In this document: positions 1 through 6,908 of the stretch, piece by piece
Numbering within the stretch: position 1 is the first letter of the stretch
Layout of the letters: each line of letters begins with the position of its first letter
Source: a virus
Reading direction: 5' to 3' (one strand)
Virus record (IMG/VR): IMGVR_UViG_3300009551_001421
Span: 1 to 30,095 of that record
Length of the DNA: 30,095 bases
Notes under the pieces: generated by a model
The model's input: the letters and a program-made list of their open reading frames with translations, nothing else
What the model was told of the DNA's origin: nothing
Database searches by the model: none
Made by a program: the position numbers and the translations under genes

Positions 1-213
1 ATGATCGAATGCACGTTGATTTATCGGAACAAAGATGGCGTGGCGTCCGACTCACTACGATTCAAAAAGCAACTGCAAGCGCTCCCTCGCGTCGGGGATC
101 TAATCATGTGGTCGAATACCGATCCAGCATTTATCGTGACGCAGGTTGTCCACTTGTTAGATCAAAGCGGTTACGGGAATGAGATATTGGTGTATTACCA
201 ATCGCAATCGTAA
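1..213 (+). CDS. Hypothetical 70-aa protein at left edge
   Basis: The frame is open from the first base (ATG) to a TAA at 211-213. I do not recognise the family. The product is a small soluble mixed alpha/beta-looking protein with no signal peptide, membrane segment or cysteine motif. Because the window begins exactly at this ATG, neither its ribosome binding site nor its upstream context can be seen, and an upstream start cannot be excluded. It converges on the integrase gene and shares the hairpin at 218-269 with it. It may be the last host gene before the prophage or a terminal phage gene; nothing here decides which. Confidence 0.55.
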   Translation: MIECTLIYRNKDGVASDSLRFKKQLQALPRVGDLIMWSNTDPAFIVTQVVHLLDQSGYGNEILVYYQSQS

Positions 214-217
214 AAAG

Positions 218-269
218 CGCCGACAAAAAGCCGCCCCATTCTTGAGGCGGCTTTATCACTTAGTCGGCG
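218..269. terminator. Bidirectional terminator between the 70-aa gene and integrase
   Basis: A perfect 9-bp stem (AAAGCCGCC at 227-235, GGCGGCTTT at 246-254) has a 10-nt loop. On the minus strand the stem is followed by five T, as expected for a terminator of the leftward integrase operon. An additional outer stem, CGCCGAC (218-224) with GTCGGCG (263-269), would extend the structure across the integrase stop codon. On the plus strand only a short T run follows, so termination of the 70-aa gene is less certain. Confidence 0.8.
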
Positions 270-1338
270 TTACCTTTTGACCGCGACGCTTTCGAACGTA
301 GATTTCCGTCGTCGTCACGCTCTTGTGGCCCAGCTGTCCTTGCGCCGCCCTCACCCCTTCGGAATCGGTCTTGTCCGTGCCTGCCTTGGCGCGCAGGTCT
401 CGGAACTGGAACTCAGCAAACGGAATTCCGGCATCTTCCCTCGCCTTGTCGAACCTGCTCCGCAAGGTTTCATAGGTGAGCGGCTGGCCCTCTTCGTTCA
501 CCAGCAGGCGCGTTGTCGTTACTTTTCCGACAATACTTCTCTTCCTGGCCAAGATTTTTTCGACAAGCACCTTCAGCTCCCCCGATATTTCGATGCGCAC
601 CTTGCTGTTGGTCTTGTTCTGCGTCACCTCGATGGCGCCCTCGCGGATGTGCTTCTCGTCCACCTTGAGCACGTCGGCCACCCGGCCACCGAGCAGGTAT
701 GCCAGATCCATCGCCTCGCGCAGCACCTGGCCGCTCTTCTCCCATACCAGAGAATACATGTCGTCATAGACATAGACGTCCCGCCCCTCCTCGCGGAACG
801 ACTTGATACCGGCGCAGGGATTGGGCAAATCGGTCAGCCCCTCGGCCCGTGCCGCATTCCAGACGTGCGAAATCAGCGCCTTGTCACGATTGGCCGCTAC
901 GCGCCCTTCGTCGCCCTTCACCTCAAGCCCCTTTTCGCGCAAAGAATCCTGCCGCTTCTTGCTACGCCAGGCCATGTACTGGCGGACGTGGATCGGCTTG
1001 ATTTCTTCGAGCGGCGCCGGTGGATTGTCGAAAAATTCGAAGAGGAACGGGAACTGCCGCAGCTTCTCACGCCTGGTCTTTGGGCTGTTATCCAGCATAT
1101 ATTTCTGCTGATACACCTCGCAGGCATAGCGGAAGGTCACCACCTTGGACACGGTGGAAGGCGGCATCGCCTCCAATTCGGCCCACTTCCGCACGGCCTC
1201 GACGTAGTTAGAGCCGAGCGGAATCTCACGACGCGGCTTGCCGCCGGCATCGTAGTAGTAATAGATCACCCCACTTCGCTGCTCACGCGCACGCATGCCA
1301 CGTGGAAGATTCGAATTTTTCGACGGCCTGCGCCCCAT
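256..1338 (-). CDS. int: Tyrosine-recombinase integrase
   Basis: Site-specific recombinase that would integrate and excise the prophage, 360 aa from the ATG at 1338; a TTG 12 nt upstream would add four residues. The C-terminal catalytic domain shows Arg219 (GGRVADVLK), a lysine in the beta-hairpin near 242-246 (NKTNSK), Arg316 (FRDLRAKAGTD), His338 (GHKSVTTTEIY) and the nucleophile Tyr347. The usual box-II HxxR reads RDLR here, so the first histidine is replaced by arginine, a variant I know from other phage integrases of this type. The N-terminal part, about residues 65-165, resembles a SAM-like core-binding domain. It is the last gene of the leftward early operon, 1 nt after the DUF4224 stop, with a GGGG Shine-Dalgarno inside that gene's end, followed directly by a terminator. 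Confidence 0.95.
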   Translation of the reverse strand: MGRRPSKNSNLPRGMRAREQRSGVIYYYYDAGGKPRREIPLGSNYVEAVRKWAELEAMPPSTVSKVVTFRYACEVYQQKYMLDNSPKTRREKLRQFPFLFEFFDNPPAPLEEIKPIHVRQYMAWRSKKRQDSLREKGLEVKGDEGRVAANRDKALISHVWNAARAEGLTDLPNPCAGIKSFREEGRDVYVYDDMYSLVWEKSGQVLREAMDLAYLLGGRVADVLKVDEKHIREGAIEVTQNKTNSKVRIEISGELKVLVEKILARKRSIVGKVTTTRLLVNEEGQPLTYETLRSRFDKAREDAGIPFAEFQFRDLRAKAGTDKTDSEGVRAAQGQLGHKSVTTTEIYVRKRRGQKVTPTK

Positions 1339-1339
1339 A

Positions 1340-1573
1340 TCATGCCCCAATCACTGCTGGCTTCCATCCCTTTTTCGGGGCCTCTGCCGTGCGGCGCGAT
1401 TCTACCGCCGACAGCAGTACCACCGGCCGGCCGCGCGCATTCGAGATAAACGGAATTCCAATTTCGCGCAGGAATGCAGCCTGCATTTCGTACTTGGTCT
1501 GTTTGATTCCGGCCCGCGTGCTGCCACGCCGGATTCCAGTAAGTTCATCAAGCTCGCTAGAATTTAGAAACAT
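1340..1573 (-). CDS. DUF4224 family protein
   Basis: Small protein of 77 aa whose N-terminus (FLNSSELDELTGI) and the later segment GRPVVLLSAVE match what I know of DUF4224, a family commonly found beside phage integrases. The function is not established; the position immediately upstream of int suggests a DNA-binding accessory or excisionase-like role, which is inference. I chose the ATG at 1573 because AAGGAAAA lies 5 nt before it. An ATG at 1588 would add five residues and create an ATGA overlap with the methyltransferase stop, so translational coupling is also possible. Confidence 0.8.
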   Translation of the reverse strand: MFLNSSELDELTGIRRGSTRAGIKQTKYEMQAAFLREIGIPFISNARGRPVVLLSAVESRRTAEAPKKGWKPAVIGA

Positions 1574-1584
1574 GTGTTTTTCCT

Positions 1585-2625
1585 TCATAAGAGCTCTTGC
1601 ATTACTTCGACAAAGAGCGCCGCTTGCTCGGCATTGATTGCATTGCCATAACCGCGCAGTCGTCCCACTCGGGCGGGTATCCCATGAGCCAGCGGGAATG
1701 TGCCGGGTTCAACTGGCCGCCACTTTCCATCCCGGCAGAGCAGCCAATCAGCAGGCTTCCAAAGGCCGTTAGCCGGGCCGGTTGTGGATTCGATGCGAGA
1801 TTCGCCTGACGCGGCAACTGATCTAGCCGCAGAGATCCGTCCGCCCGCGGCTTGATGTCCGCACCGCTGTCCTTCCAGTCCCGGCTGGTCGGCGTAGTCC
1901 ACCCCGCCAATATCGCTGCGTGATTCAAGGTGATGTTTGGAGTAGTGAAGTCCTGGGATGGCTGACGCACTGCGTCCGTAGCTGTCGTGCTGGGCCATCC
2001 GGCCAGATGCGCGTAATCCTTCAGACCCGAATGCACGCCGTTGCCGCTCGGCCTCTTTTTTCCGCTGATCTTCTGCATAGCGACCTTCCAGCTGCCGCCT
2101 CCGGAATGATCGTGCGCTGCCGGAGTAGGCCATCCAGTACGTGCGGTCTCGGATGTGCGGAGCACCGACGCCCGCAGACGGGAACGCAACCGCCCCGAAG
2201 GCATAGCCCACGGCTTCCAGGTCATCTTGTACAAGGTCGAGCCAAGGATCTCCGTCCTTGCTCGCAACTTGCTCTCCAGCGATGACTGCAGGGCGGCGCT
2301 CTTGGATGAGCCAGTAGAAGGCCGGCCAGAGATGCCGCTCGTCACCAAATCCAGCTCCTTGGCCTGCCGTGGAGAAAGGTTGGCACGGACAGGAACCAGT
2401 CCAAACAGGTCGATCATCTGGCCAGCCGGCGCGGCGTAGCGCGAGTGACCAGCCACCGATGCCGGCGAAGAAATGGCACTGCTCAAATCCTCGCAAGTCG
2501 TCAGGTCGTACATCCTCTATGCTCCTGGTATCTACTTCACCGGCGGCTACGTGGCCACCTTTAATAAGCTCGCGAAGCCATGCAGCCGCGAACGGGTCGA
2601 TTTCGTTGTAATAGGCGCCCGACAT
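1585..2625 (-). CDS. Phage C5-cytosine DNA methyltransferase
   Basis: Predicted DNA (cytosine-5) methyltransferase, 346 aa, transferring methyl from S-adenosylmethionine to phage or host DNA, probably as protection from restriction. Visible motifs are FAGIGG (53-58, motif I), PCQPFS (80-85, motif IV, catalytic Cys81), GEQV (117-120, replacing the usual ENV of motif VI with EQV), RDR (159-161, motif VIII-like) and GYGNAI (325-330, motif X). Between about 170 and 285 the sequence is low in hydrophobic core and rich in charged residues, unlike an ordinary target-recognition domain; that stretch also encodes another protein in a second frame (1602-2513). The ATG overlaps the upstream stop as TGATG. 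The specificity cannot be read from sequence. Confidence 0.85.
   Translation of the reverse strand: MSGAYYNEIDPFAAAWLRELIKGGHVAAGEVDTRSIEDVRPDDLRGFEQCHFFAGIGGWSLALRRAGWPDDRPVWTGSCPCQPFSTAGQGAGFGDERHLWPAFYWLIQERRPAVIAGEQVASKDGDPWLDLVQDDLEAVGYAFGAVAFPSAGVGAPHIRDRTYWMAYSGSARSFRRRQLEGRYAEDQRKKEAERQRRAFGSEGLRASGRMAQHDSYGRSASAIPGLHYSKHHLESRSDIGGVDYADQPGLEGQRCGHQAAGGRISAARSVAASGESRIESTTGPANGLWKPADWLLCRDGKWRPVEPGTFPLAHGIPARVGRLRGYGNAINAEQAALFVEVMQELL
1602..2513 (-). CDS. Overlapping ORF fully inside the methyltransferase gene
   Basis: A 303-aa open frame lies wholly inside the methyltransferase gene on the same strand, offset in frame. It has its own AGGAGC Shine-Dalgarno at 2521-2526, 7 nt before the ATG. 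The product looks like a real protein: [11 protein letters not shown] (46-56), a block with W99-K-P-W, three copies of a GW-(P/T)-x-P/T-x3-D motif (127-135, 172-180, 204-212) and a C-terminal [10 protein letters not shown] (275-284). The last element recalls the LxGFPxxW segment that precedes motif X in C5 methyltransferases. From memory I associate this kind of protein with phage cytosine-methylase loci, annotated as hypothetical. The function is unknown; a methyltransferase partner or a detached recognition domain is speculation. Confidence 0.6.
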   Translation of the reverse strand: MYDLTTCEDLSSAISSPASVAGHSRYAAPAGQMIDLFGLVPVRANLSPRQAKELDLVTSGISGRPSTGSSKSAALQSSLESKLRARTEILGSTLYKMTWKPWAMPSGRLRSRLRASVLRTSETARTGWPTPAAHDHSGGGSWKVAMQKISGKKRPSGNGVHSGLKDYAHLAGWPSTTATDAVRQPSQDFTTPNITLNHAAILAGWTTPTSRDWKDSGADIKPRADGSLRLDQLPRQANLASNPQPARLTAFGSLLIGCSAGMESGGQLNPAHSRWLMGYPPEWDDCAVMAMQSMPSKRRSLSK

Positions 2626-2996
2626 CAGGCCCCCATCAAGGCCCTATCGGGACTTGGCAACGCGCTTTCCAGGCATCCGCTATAGTCGGATAAGCACAGA
2701 CGGCGCGACTTGGCGCAAGCAGGCGCATTGCGGCGCCCTTCTCCGGCATCGTCGCAGTTGATGATGTCGGCCAGTGGCACGCCACGGAATTGCCCGGCCA
2801 GTTCGTTATCCAGCTCTACCCAGGCGAATCGTTCGCCGTTGCCCAGGTGCTGACGGATGACCGATACATAGCCGGCCAGCACACCATCGTCGGGCGTGTT
2901 GAACGTGATACGGTCCAGGGACCGAGGTGGCTGCATCACGAAGTCACGCGGTTTGCTGGCGGGGGCAATCACATCAAATTTCACAGCTGCATTCAT
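2625..2996 (-). CDS. Hypothetical phage protein, 123 aa
   Basis: I do not recognise the family. The start at 2996 is supported by an AAGGAGAAG Shine-Dalgarno at 3000-3008 and an ATGA overlap with the preceding 48-aa gene; an in-frame upstream ATG (3029) lacks this. The first 80 residues look like a compact soluble domain (FAWVELDNELAGQFRGVPLADI). The last 35 residues are cysteine- and arginine-rich and unlike the rest, so the natural C-terminus may differ or the end may be degenerate. The stop overlaps the methyltransferase start (TGATG), implying coupled translation in the early operon. Confidence 0.6.
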   Translation of the reverse strand: MNAAVKFDVIAPASKPRDFVMQPPRSLDRITFNTPDDGVLAGYVSVIRQHLGNGERFAWVELDNELAGQFRGVPLADIINCDDAGEGRRNAPACAKSRRLCLSDYSGCLESALPSPDRALMGA

Positions 2997-3139
2997 TGCT
3001 TCTTCTCCTTGGTGGCCGTTACGGAGCACACGCCAAAGCGATCGACGGCGGCGGCGATCACGTCGCAGCTATGGGCTGCGATGGCGGTGTAGGAATGGCG
3101 TGCGCTGGCAGTGCGCACGACGACACGAAACGCGGTCAT
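2993..3139 (-). CDS. Small early phage protein, 48 aa
   Basis: A 48-codon frame (MTAFRVVVRT... ending TKEKKQ) is locked between its neighbours: its ATG overlaps the stop of the replication gene as ATGA (3136-3139), and its TGA overlaps the next ATG as ATGA (2993-2996). This double overlap, with alanine- and valine-rich coding and no internal stop, makes a real gene likely. Two cysteines (25 and 38) are present but no recognised domain. Such short proteins are common immediately downstream of replication genes in P2-like phages; the function is unknown. Confidence 0.65.
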   Translation of the reverse strand: MTAFRVVVRTASARHSYTAIAAHSCDVIAAAVDRFGVCSVTATKEKKQ

Positions 3140-5187
3140 GGGGCGTTCCCTTTCGTTGGCTTGGTATCAATTGGAAGTTCGGTCACATCGAGCCGGCCGG
3201 CGCGCCAGTTGGCCACCTGGCGAGGCGTGCCTTGACGCGGTGACTTGTCCGGCAGCGGCACCATGCGCGGCCAGGGGCATGCCTTGATGGCATCCCAGGC
3301 CGCCAGTGCGCGACGCTGTTCATCGGCGGTCATGGCCGGCCCTGGCCATGCCGGCATGTCGTCCACCACCGGTCGAGGCCAGGGACATGCGCCCAGGGCG
3401 AGCCAAGCATGATCGATTTGCACGGCCTGGTCGGGCTTGAACATGACCGGTGCTGGTGATGTCTTCGGCTCGAAGGACACATCGGCCGCAAAGTCAGGTC
3501 CAGCGGCCTGCGTACAGTTATTTACACGAGTCCAAGGGAACCCCGAACCCGCCGAAGCGCGGGCGTCGCCTCCTTGAACTGGCGTCCATGTGTGACGGAC
3601 GGATTTGAAAACTACACCGGCCATCTGACGACATTGCACGCCATAGGGCATGACGCGTTCACACTCTTCATAGCGGCCGGTCACGGTCTTGGTTTCCTTG
3701 GCGAGGGTGACCATCAACTCATCGCGCTTCACGATAGCGCCACCTTGGGCGCGCAAATAACCTGCCCAGCAAGCCCGCTTCTCGCCCTCGATCTTTTGTA
3801 CTGCATCCCAGGCGGCGGCCATCGCCGGAGGGGCCTCTTGCACCATGTCTGCCGGCACGCGGCGCAGCTCACGCCAGATGCTCACGGGAGCCCCCCCCCA
3901 CTGCTGGAACTGTCTAATGCCCCAGCGGGCGGCCCAGGCTTCCACGCGCGCCGACGGCGTCAGCTCATAATCGCCGGCCGTGTCAGTGGTCACCACATAG
4001 CCCTCTTTGGTCTTGTGGTCGGCTACGCCATCAATGTTTTTGGCCACATACTTGGCGATGTAGCCGGCGGCGCTGCCCTTCGACCAGTCAATGCGCTTCA
4101 CGTCAAGCCGGCGCTTGAATGCACCCGGCTCGCCGCGGTCCACTCGCCAGGCGTAGCGTTTCATCACGCGGATAGCGCGGCCGGCCACGTCCTTGACGTG
4201 CGGGGTGGTGTAGCCGGGCAAAGCGCGCACAAACACCAGCATGTGCCAGTGCGGGCATCCATCGTGATGCGGTTCGGCAATCCGAAAACCATAGAGGCCG
4301 ATGCCACGCCTAGCCAGGGCCGAGCGTGCCAGCGCTGTCATCTTGCCCAGGTACTTATTCGCCGTGCGCGGGTCGGATCCGTCGTATTTTGGATTGGGCT
4401 TGCCGCTGTGCAGTGTGGCGTGGAAGCGCGACGGGCAGGACCATGTGAGAAACAGACCTTCGTCCTTGCACTCCCGCGCAATGGTTTCAAAACCATTGAT
4501 GCGCAACATCAGCTCACCCCGACGAATGGTTTTGTTCGCGGTGGTTTTCTCGGCCAATTCTGCAATGCTGAATTCCTGGCCGGCCTCATTGCGCACCATC
4601 GTCGCTTCTAGGGCCGCTGCATTGCGCTTGTTCTGCGCTAGGCGCGAGAGCACTGCATCATTGCTGGCATAGGGCTCGCCGTGATAGTGGACATAGCCCA
4701 AGCGGATATTGCCGCCCTCGAAGGCGCGGCCAACCACCTTGCGCAACTGGCGGCGCCACCAGCGTGGGTCTACTACCCGCGCGATGATGGCGCGCAGGTC
4801 ATCGTCGTCCACCTCGGGCACGTCAATGCCGTAATCGCTGCATTCCTGCTCGATGATGTCGCGGGCGTGCGTGTCGGAAATCGCCTTCCAAAGCATCTTC
4901 TTGACGTTCTCCGCGGCCTTCTCGGCAGTGGCGCAGATTTCCGCATCATCCTGTGAAAGATCAATTCCGGCCGGCACGTAGTGCGCGGCAAAGTCACGTA
5001 CGAAATCGAGTGCGACCGGCTCGAAGATCCGGCGCCAGTGCCATACCGACATGAGCTCAAGCGCCTGGCTGACAACACGGCCGCGCCACTTCAGTGGGAT
5101 GCGTTCCAGTTCGCTGGCAAACTGAGGCGAATCGAGAAAGGCCTTGTGCTGGCGTCGCGTCTTCGCATCGACTTTTCTATACTGCAT
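3136..5187 (-). CDS. A: Replication endonuclease, P2 gpA-like
   Basis: Rolling-circle initiator that nicks the phage origin and becomes covalently attached to the 5' end; 683 aa from the chosen start. The HUH metal-binding motif is PHWHM (His313 and His315), and the catalytic pair is Tyr376 and Tyr380 in GYIAKYVAKN, the two-tyrosine spacing of the P2 gpA / phage GPA family. Residues about 245-385 form the nuclease core. The C-terminus is proline/tryptophan-rich and contains ACPWPR twice. I chose the ATG at 5187 (GAAAGAG 6 nt upstream) over 5229, which lacks a ribosome binding site and would overlap the upstream gene by 53 nt. In P2 the origin lies within this gene; I could not pinpoint a nick site here. 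Confidence 0.95.
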   Translation of the reverse strand: MQYRKVDAKTRRQHKAFLDSPQFASELERIPLKWRGRVVSQALELMSVWHWRRIFEPVALDFVRDFAAHYVPAGIDLSQDDAEICATAEKAAENVKKMLWKAISDTHARDIIEQECSDYGIDVPEVDDDDLRAIIARVVDPRWWRRQLRKVVGRAFEGGNIRLGYVHYHGEPYASNDAVLSRLAQNKRNAAALEATMVRNEAGQEFSIAELAEKTTANKTIRRGELMLRINGFETIARECKDEGLFLTWSCPSRFHATLHSGKPNPKYDGSDPRTANKYLGKMTALARSALARRGIGLYGFRIAEPHHDGCPHWHMLVFVRALPGYTTPHVKDVAGRAIRVMKRYAWRVDRGEPGAFKRRLDVKRIDWSKGSAAGYIAKYVAKNIDGVADHKTKEGYVVTTDTAGDYELTPSARVEAWAARWGIRQFQQWGGAPVSIWRELRRVPADMVQEAPPAMAAAWDAVQKIEGEKRACWAGYLRAQGGAIVKRDELMVTLAKETKTVTGRYEECERVMPYGVQCRQMAGVVFKSVRHTWTPVQGGDARASAGSGFPWTRVNNCTQAAGPDFAADVSFEPKTSPAPVMFKPDQAVQIDHAWLALGACPWPRPVVDDMPAWPGPAMTADEQRRALAAWDAIKACPWPRMVPLPDKSPRQGTPRQVANWRAGRLDVTELPIDTKPTKGNAP
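3269..3390. repeat. Short direct repeat in the 3' end of gene A
   Basis: GGCCAGGGGCATGC at 3269-3282 recurs with one mismatch as GGCCAGGGACATGC at 3377-3390, 108 nt apart and in the same frame. Both encode the peptide ACPWPR in the replication protein tail. A partly related GC-rich stretch around 3335-3358 lies between them. The repeat may reflect a duplicated peptide unit or a DNA site near the origin; only the repetition itself is visible. Confidence 0.5.
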
Positions 5188-5530
5188 TGAGGACTCTTTC
5201 GTAGGTCGAGATTGCGCGCAGCACGGCATGGCGCATGGCCAGGCGTTCGGCTTCGGTAAAGGAGTGAATGGGGGATTCCCAGCGGTCCGCCGAGAGTCCT
5301 GCCAAGGCCAGGATGTGCCGGCGCACCGGCTTGGCAGTGGCCGCCCAGGAATAGGCGACGCCGATCTGATGGTTTGGCCGCTTGCGTGTGCGCAGCAGCA
5401 TCATGGCCTTTTCCAGCTCGGCTTTTGCGGCCTCATCACCCGGTGGTGTCGGCACCTGTGCCGCACGCTCGCGCAGCAGATCCGTGGCAGGGCGGAACGA
5501 CGCATGATCCTTGATACGGGCGCAGCGCAT
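5177..5530 (-). CDS. Hypothetical phage protein, 117 aa
   Basis: No family recognised. The protein is basic and mostly helical, with a segment containing KRPNHQIGVAYSW and a C-terminal helix (EAERLAMRHAVLRAISTYERV). Its ATG follows the stop of the 28-aa membrane peptide by 2 nt, and its TAG overlaps the start of gene A by 11 nt, so it is translated as part of the early operon just before the replication initiator. A replication-accessory role is plausible from position only. Confidence 0.65.
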   Translation of the reverse strand: MRCARIKDHASFRPATDLLRERAAQVPTPPGDEAAKAELEKAMMLLRTRKRPNHQIGVAYSWAATAKPVRRHILALAGLSADRWESPIHSFTEAERLAMRHAVLRAISTYERVLNAV

Positions 5531-5532
5531 GT

Positions 5533-5619
5533 TCAGCCTTTCACCCAGCCCAGCGCCGACAACACGGCCGGCGCCAGCAGCAGCAAGCCGGCAACGAAGT
5601 AACTCAGCACGCTACGCAT
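5533..5619 (-). CDS. 28-aa single-span membrane peptide
   Basis: A 28-codon frame starts in a TGATG overlap with the upstream gene (5619-5621 stop, 5617-5619 ATG) and ends 2 nt before the next ATG. The product (MRSVLSYFVAGLLLLAPAVL then SALGWVKG) is one hydrophobic helix with a positively charged N-terminus, so a small inner-membrane protein is likely. An in-frame ATG at 5625 would add two residues. The tight packing supports it as a real gene; the function is unknown. Confidence 0.6.
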   Translation of the reverse strand: MRSVLSYFVAGLLLLAPAVLSALGWVKG

Positions 5620-5846
5620 CACCATTCCCCGAGCAGGCCGTCAATGCGTTGCAGGCGCGCAGCGAGTCGGTTCGAGATGACATTCTTACCTTGCCAGATG
5701 ACGTTCCAGCGCACCTCGTCGATGAGCGCGGCCTCGTGCATCAGCATGCGCTGCGCGCAGCGAAGTTCCTTAAGATCCTCATCCATTCGGAGCCTGATCA
5801 AGGTGAGTGCGTTGATGGCTTTTTGCTGATCGGTAATCGTGGCCAT
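5619..5846 (-). CDS. Hypothetical phage protein, 75 aa
   Basis: A small, entirely helical-looking protein (MATITDQQKAINALTLIRLR...), rich in leucine, arginine and glutamate with heptad-like spacing. I do not recognise a family. Its stop overlaps the ATG of the 28-aa peptide. The 79 nt between it and the upstream ogr-like gene contain no clear promoter or gene. No strong Shine-Dalgarno precedes the ATG at 5846. Confidence 0.6.
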   Translation of the reverse strand: MATITDQQKAINALTLIRLRMDEDLKELRCAQRMLMHEAALIDEVRWNVIWQGKNVISNRLAARLQRIDGLLGEW

Positions 5847-5925
5847 GTTTTTTCAGGGTGAGCGAATCCTGCGTGCGCCATAGGGCGCACGGCAGGCATT
5901 GATTTATCGGGAGTGGGGCGGCCGT

Positions 5926-6186
5926 TTAGACGGTCGCGAGGTCTAGCGTCATCTGATTCTTGGCAGCCAGAAATGCGCGCGAGGAAATCGGAATGCGCAC
6001 TTCTGGATTCGGCATGGCCGACATCGACACCGTGCGCGAGACCTCAAGCGTGGCCACGAAGGTATGGCCGCATTCGACGTTCTGGCACTGGTACGTGATT
6101 TCTTTCATCATCGACGACATGGTGCGGCTCTTAGCCGCGCGCACTGGGCTTTGGCAGTGCGGGCATGGCAGGCTGATTACGCGCAT
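5926..6186 (-). CDS. ogr: Ogr/Delta-type zinc-finger late transcription activator
   Basis: Late-gene activator of the P2 Ogr / P4 Delta family: a small zinc protein that binds upstream of late promoters and contacts the alpha subunit of RNA polymerase. The 86-aa product from the ATG at 6186 shows the family pattern: Cys8-x2-Cys11 (LPCPHC), then Y-x-C34-QNVEC39-GHTF. The longer frame to 6276 is rejected because GGGGGAAAG precedes the internal ATG and known Ogr proteins start just before the first CxxC. In P2 ogr lies after gene D at the end of the late region; here it sits in the early operon four genes from the repressor, so early transcription should supply it. Predicted targets are the boxes near 18912 and 25853. 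Confidence 0.9.
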   Translation of the reverse strand: MRVISLPCPHCQSPVRAAKSRTMSSMMKEITYQCQNVECGHTFVATLEVSRTVSMSAMPNPEVRIPISSRAFLAAKNQMTLDLATV

Positions 6187-6374
6187 GGTGTGGACTTTCC
6201 CCCAACGGGATAGAGCGCCCGGCCCCTGCCGGTGATACGCCTCACGCCGTTTCGTACCGCTGTTTTTACGAGCCATTCCAATGCCTGGTCGATGGACTCC
6301 AGACCTTCCCGCTGACGGATATTCTCAATCATCTGGCGTTCGTCGTCCGACAGCATGGTTTCGTTGGAAGGCAT
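6177..6374 (-). CDS. Hypothetical phage protein, 65 aa
   Basis: Short charged protein with an acidic N-terminal helix (SDDERQMIENIRQREGLESI) followed by EWLVKTAVRN and a basic glycine/arginine tail. The pattern resembles small helical DNA-binding phage proteins, but I cannot assign a family. The stop overlaps the ogr start by 10 nt. The ATG at 6374 has only a weak ribosome binding site; an internal ATG at 6356 is an alternative start. Confidence 0.6.
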   Translation of the reverse strand: MPSNETMLSDDERQMIENIRQREGLESIDQALEWLVKTAVRNGVRRITGRGRALYPVGGKSTPCA

Positions 6375-6411
6375 TTTCAGTTACTCAAAAGTTGCTTATT
6401 CATGCCTTGGT

Positions 6412-6609
6412 TTAGAACGTTGCGCGGGCTACGCTTTCACCATTGCCAGATGCGAGGATTTCGGCGGCTTGGCGCAGAGCAAGCTGCCGCAAGATAGTTG
6501 CGGTCGCTTCACCTTGATAGTGAGCGAGCGATTCAACGATTGCTTGCTCGTAATCATCGAGGCTAAGCATGTGGCGATGCTTGCGGACGCGTTTCGGGTC
6601 TGGATACAT
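6412..6609 (-). CDS. Hypothetical small helical protein, 65 aa
   Basis: AGGGGATAA lies just upstream of the ATG at 6609. The protein begins with a basic segment (KRVRKHRHML) and continues with two predicted helices (DDYEQAIVESLAHYQ and the ATILRQLALRQAAEIL stretch), which could be a ribbon-helix-helix or similar DNA-binding fold. The assignment is weak. It sits between the RHH gene and the next 65-aa gene in the early operon. Confidence 0.6.
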   Translation of the reverse strand: MYPDPKRVRKHRHMLSLDDYEQAIVESLAHYQGEATATILRQLALRQAAEILASGNGESVARATF

Positions 6610-6627
6610 GGCTTATCCCCTGGCTGT

Positions 6628-6843
6628 TCAACGGTGGATTTCTTGTTCGTAGGCTTGAATACCTTTCAGCACCATGAGGCGAAGAAAGGACGAGCGAGTT
6701 CGATGGTCTTGAACCGCATAGGCCGATACTTTTTCCGCCTCGCGAGAATCAAGACGGGTGGTCATAACCACCGAAGTGACATCCGTGGCGGCCGGAATAT
6801 CGGTTTGATTTCTTAATGGCAACGAAATGGCGGATGTAGACAT
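6628..6843 (-). CDS. Ribbon-helix-helix-like regulator, first early gene
   Basis: A 71-aa protein whose C-terminal two thirds fit a MetJ/Arc ribbon-helix-helix: a strand (SVVMTTRLDS, about 24-33), helix A (REAEKVSAYAVQ) and helix B (TRSSFLRLMVLKGIQAYEQE). The start at 6843 is chosen because the upstream in-frame ATG (6909) would lie beyond the promoter. It is the first gene of the early operon, facing the repressor gene, the position occupied by cox in P2. It may therefore control repressor expression or excision; P2 Cox itself is a winged-helix protein, so this would be a functional rather than sequence analogue. Confidence 0.65.
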   Translation of the reverse strand: MSTSAISLPLRNQTDIPAATDVTSVVMTTRLDSREAEKVSAYAVQDHRTRSSFLRLMVLKGIQAYEQEIHR

Positions 6844-6860
6844 AGAGTAAAATTTGTATA

Positions 6861-6908
6861 CGTCACTTAGCAATGACGGAAATATAGTATTTAAAAACAT
6901 ACCCGTCA
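6861..6908. promoter_or_regulatory. Putative repressor operator half-sites
   Basis: CGTCA occurs at 6861-6865 and 6904-6908 and, inverted, as TGACG at 6874-6878. The first pair forms a dyad with an 8-nt spacer at the expected transcription start of the early promoter; the third half-site overlaps its -35. Binding by the XRE repressor or by the RHH protein would occlude RNA polymerase. Which protein binds is inference. Confidence 0.5.

Noticed and set aside
277-1449. Long plus-strand frame of 390 codons opposite the integrase
   Set aside because: Mirror of the integrase gene; the translated sequence has no domain and an atypical histidine/arginine/leucine composition.
2636-2728. 30-codon minus-strand frame with GGAGAAGG 8 nt before its ATG
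   Set aside because: It lies in another frame within the 123-aa gene, is very short and has no recognisable family; the ribosome-binding-like sequence could be chance. Kept as a possibility because the C-terminus of the 123-aa protein looks unnatural there.
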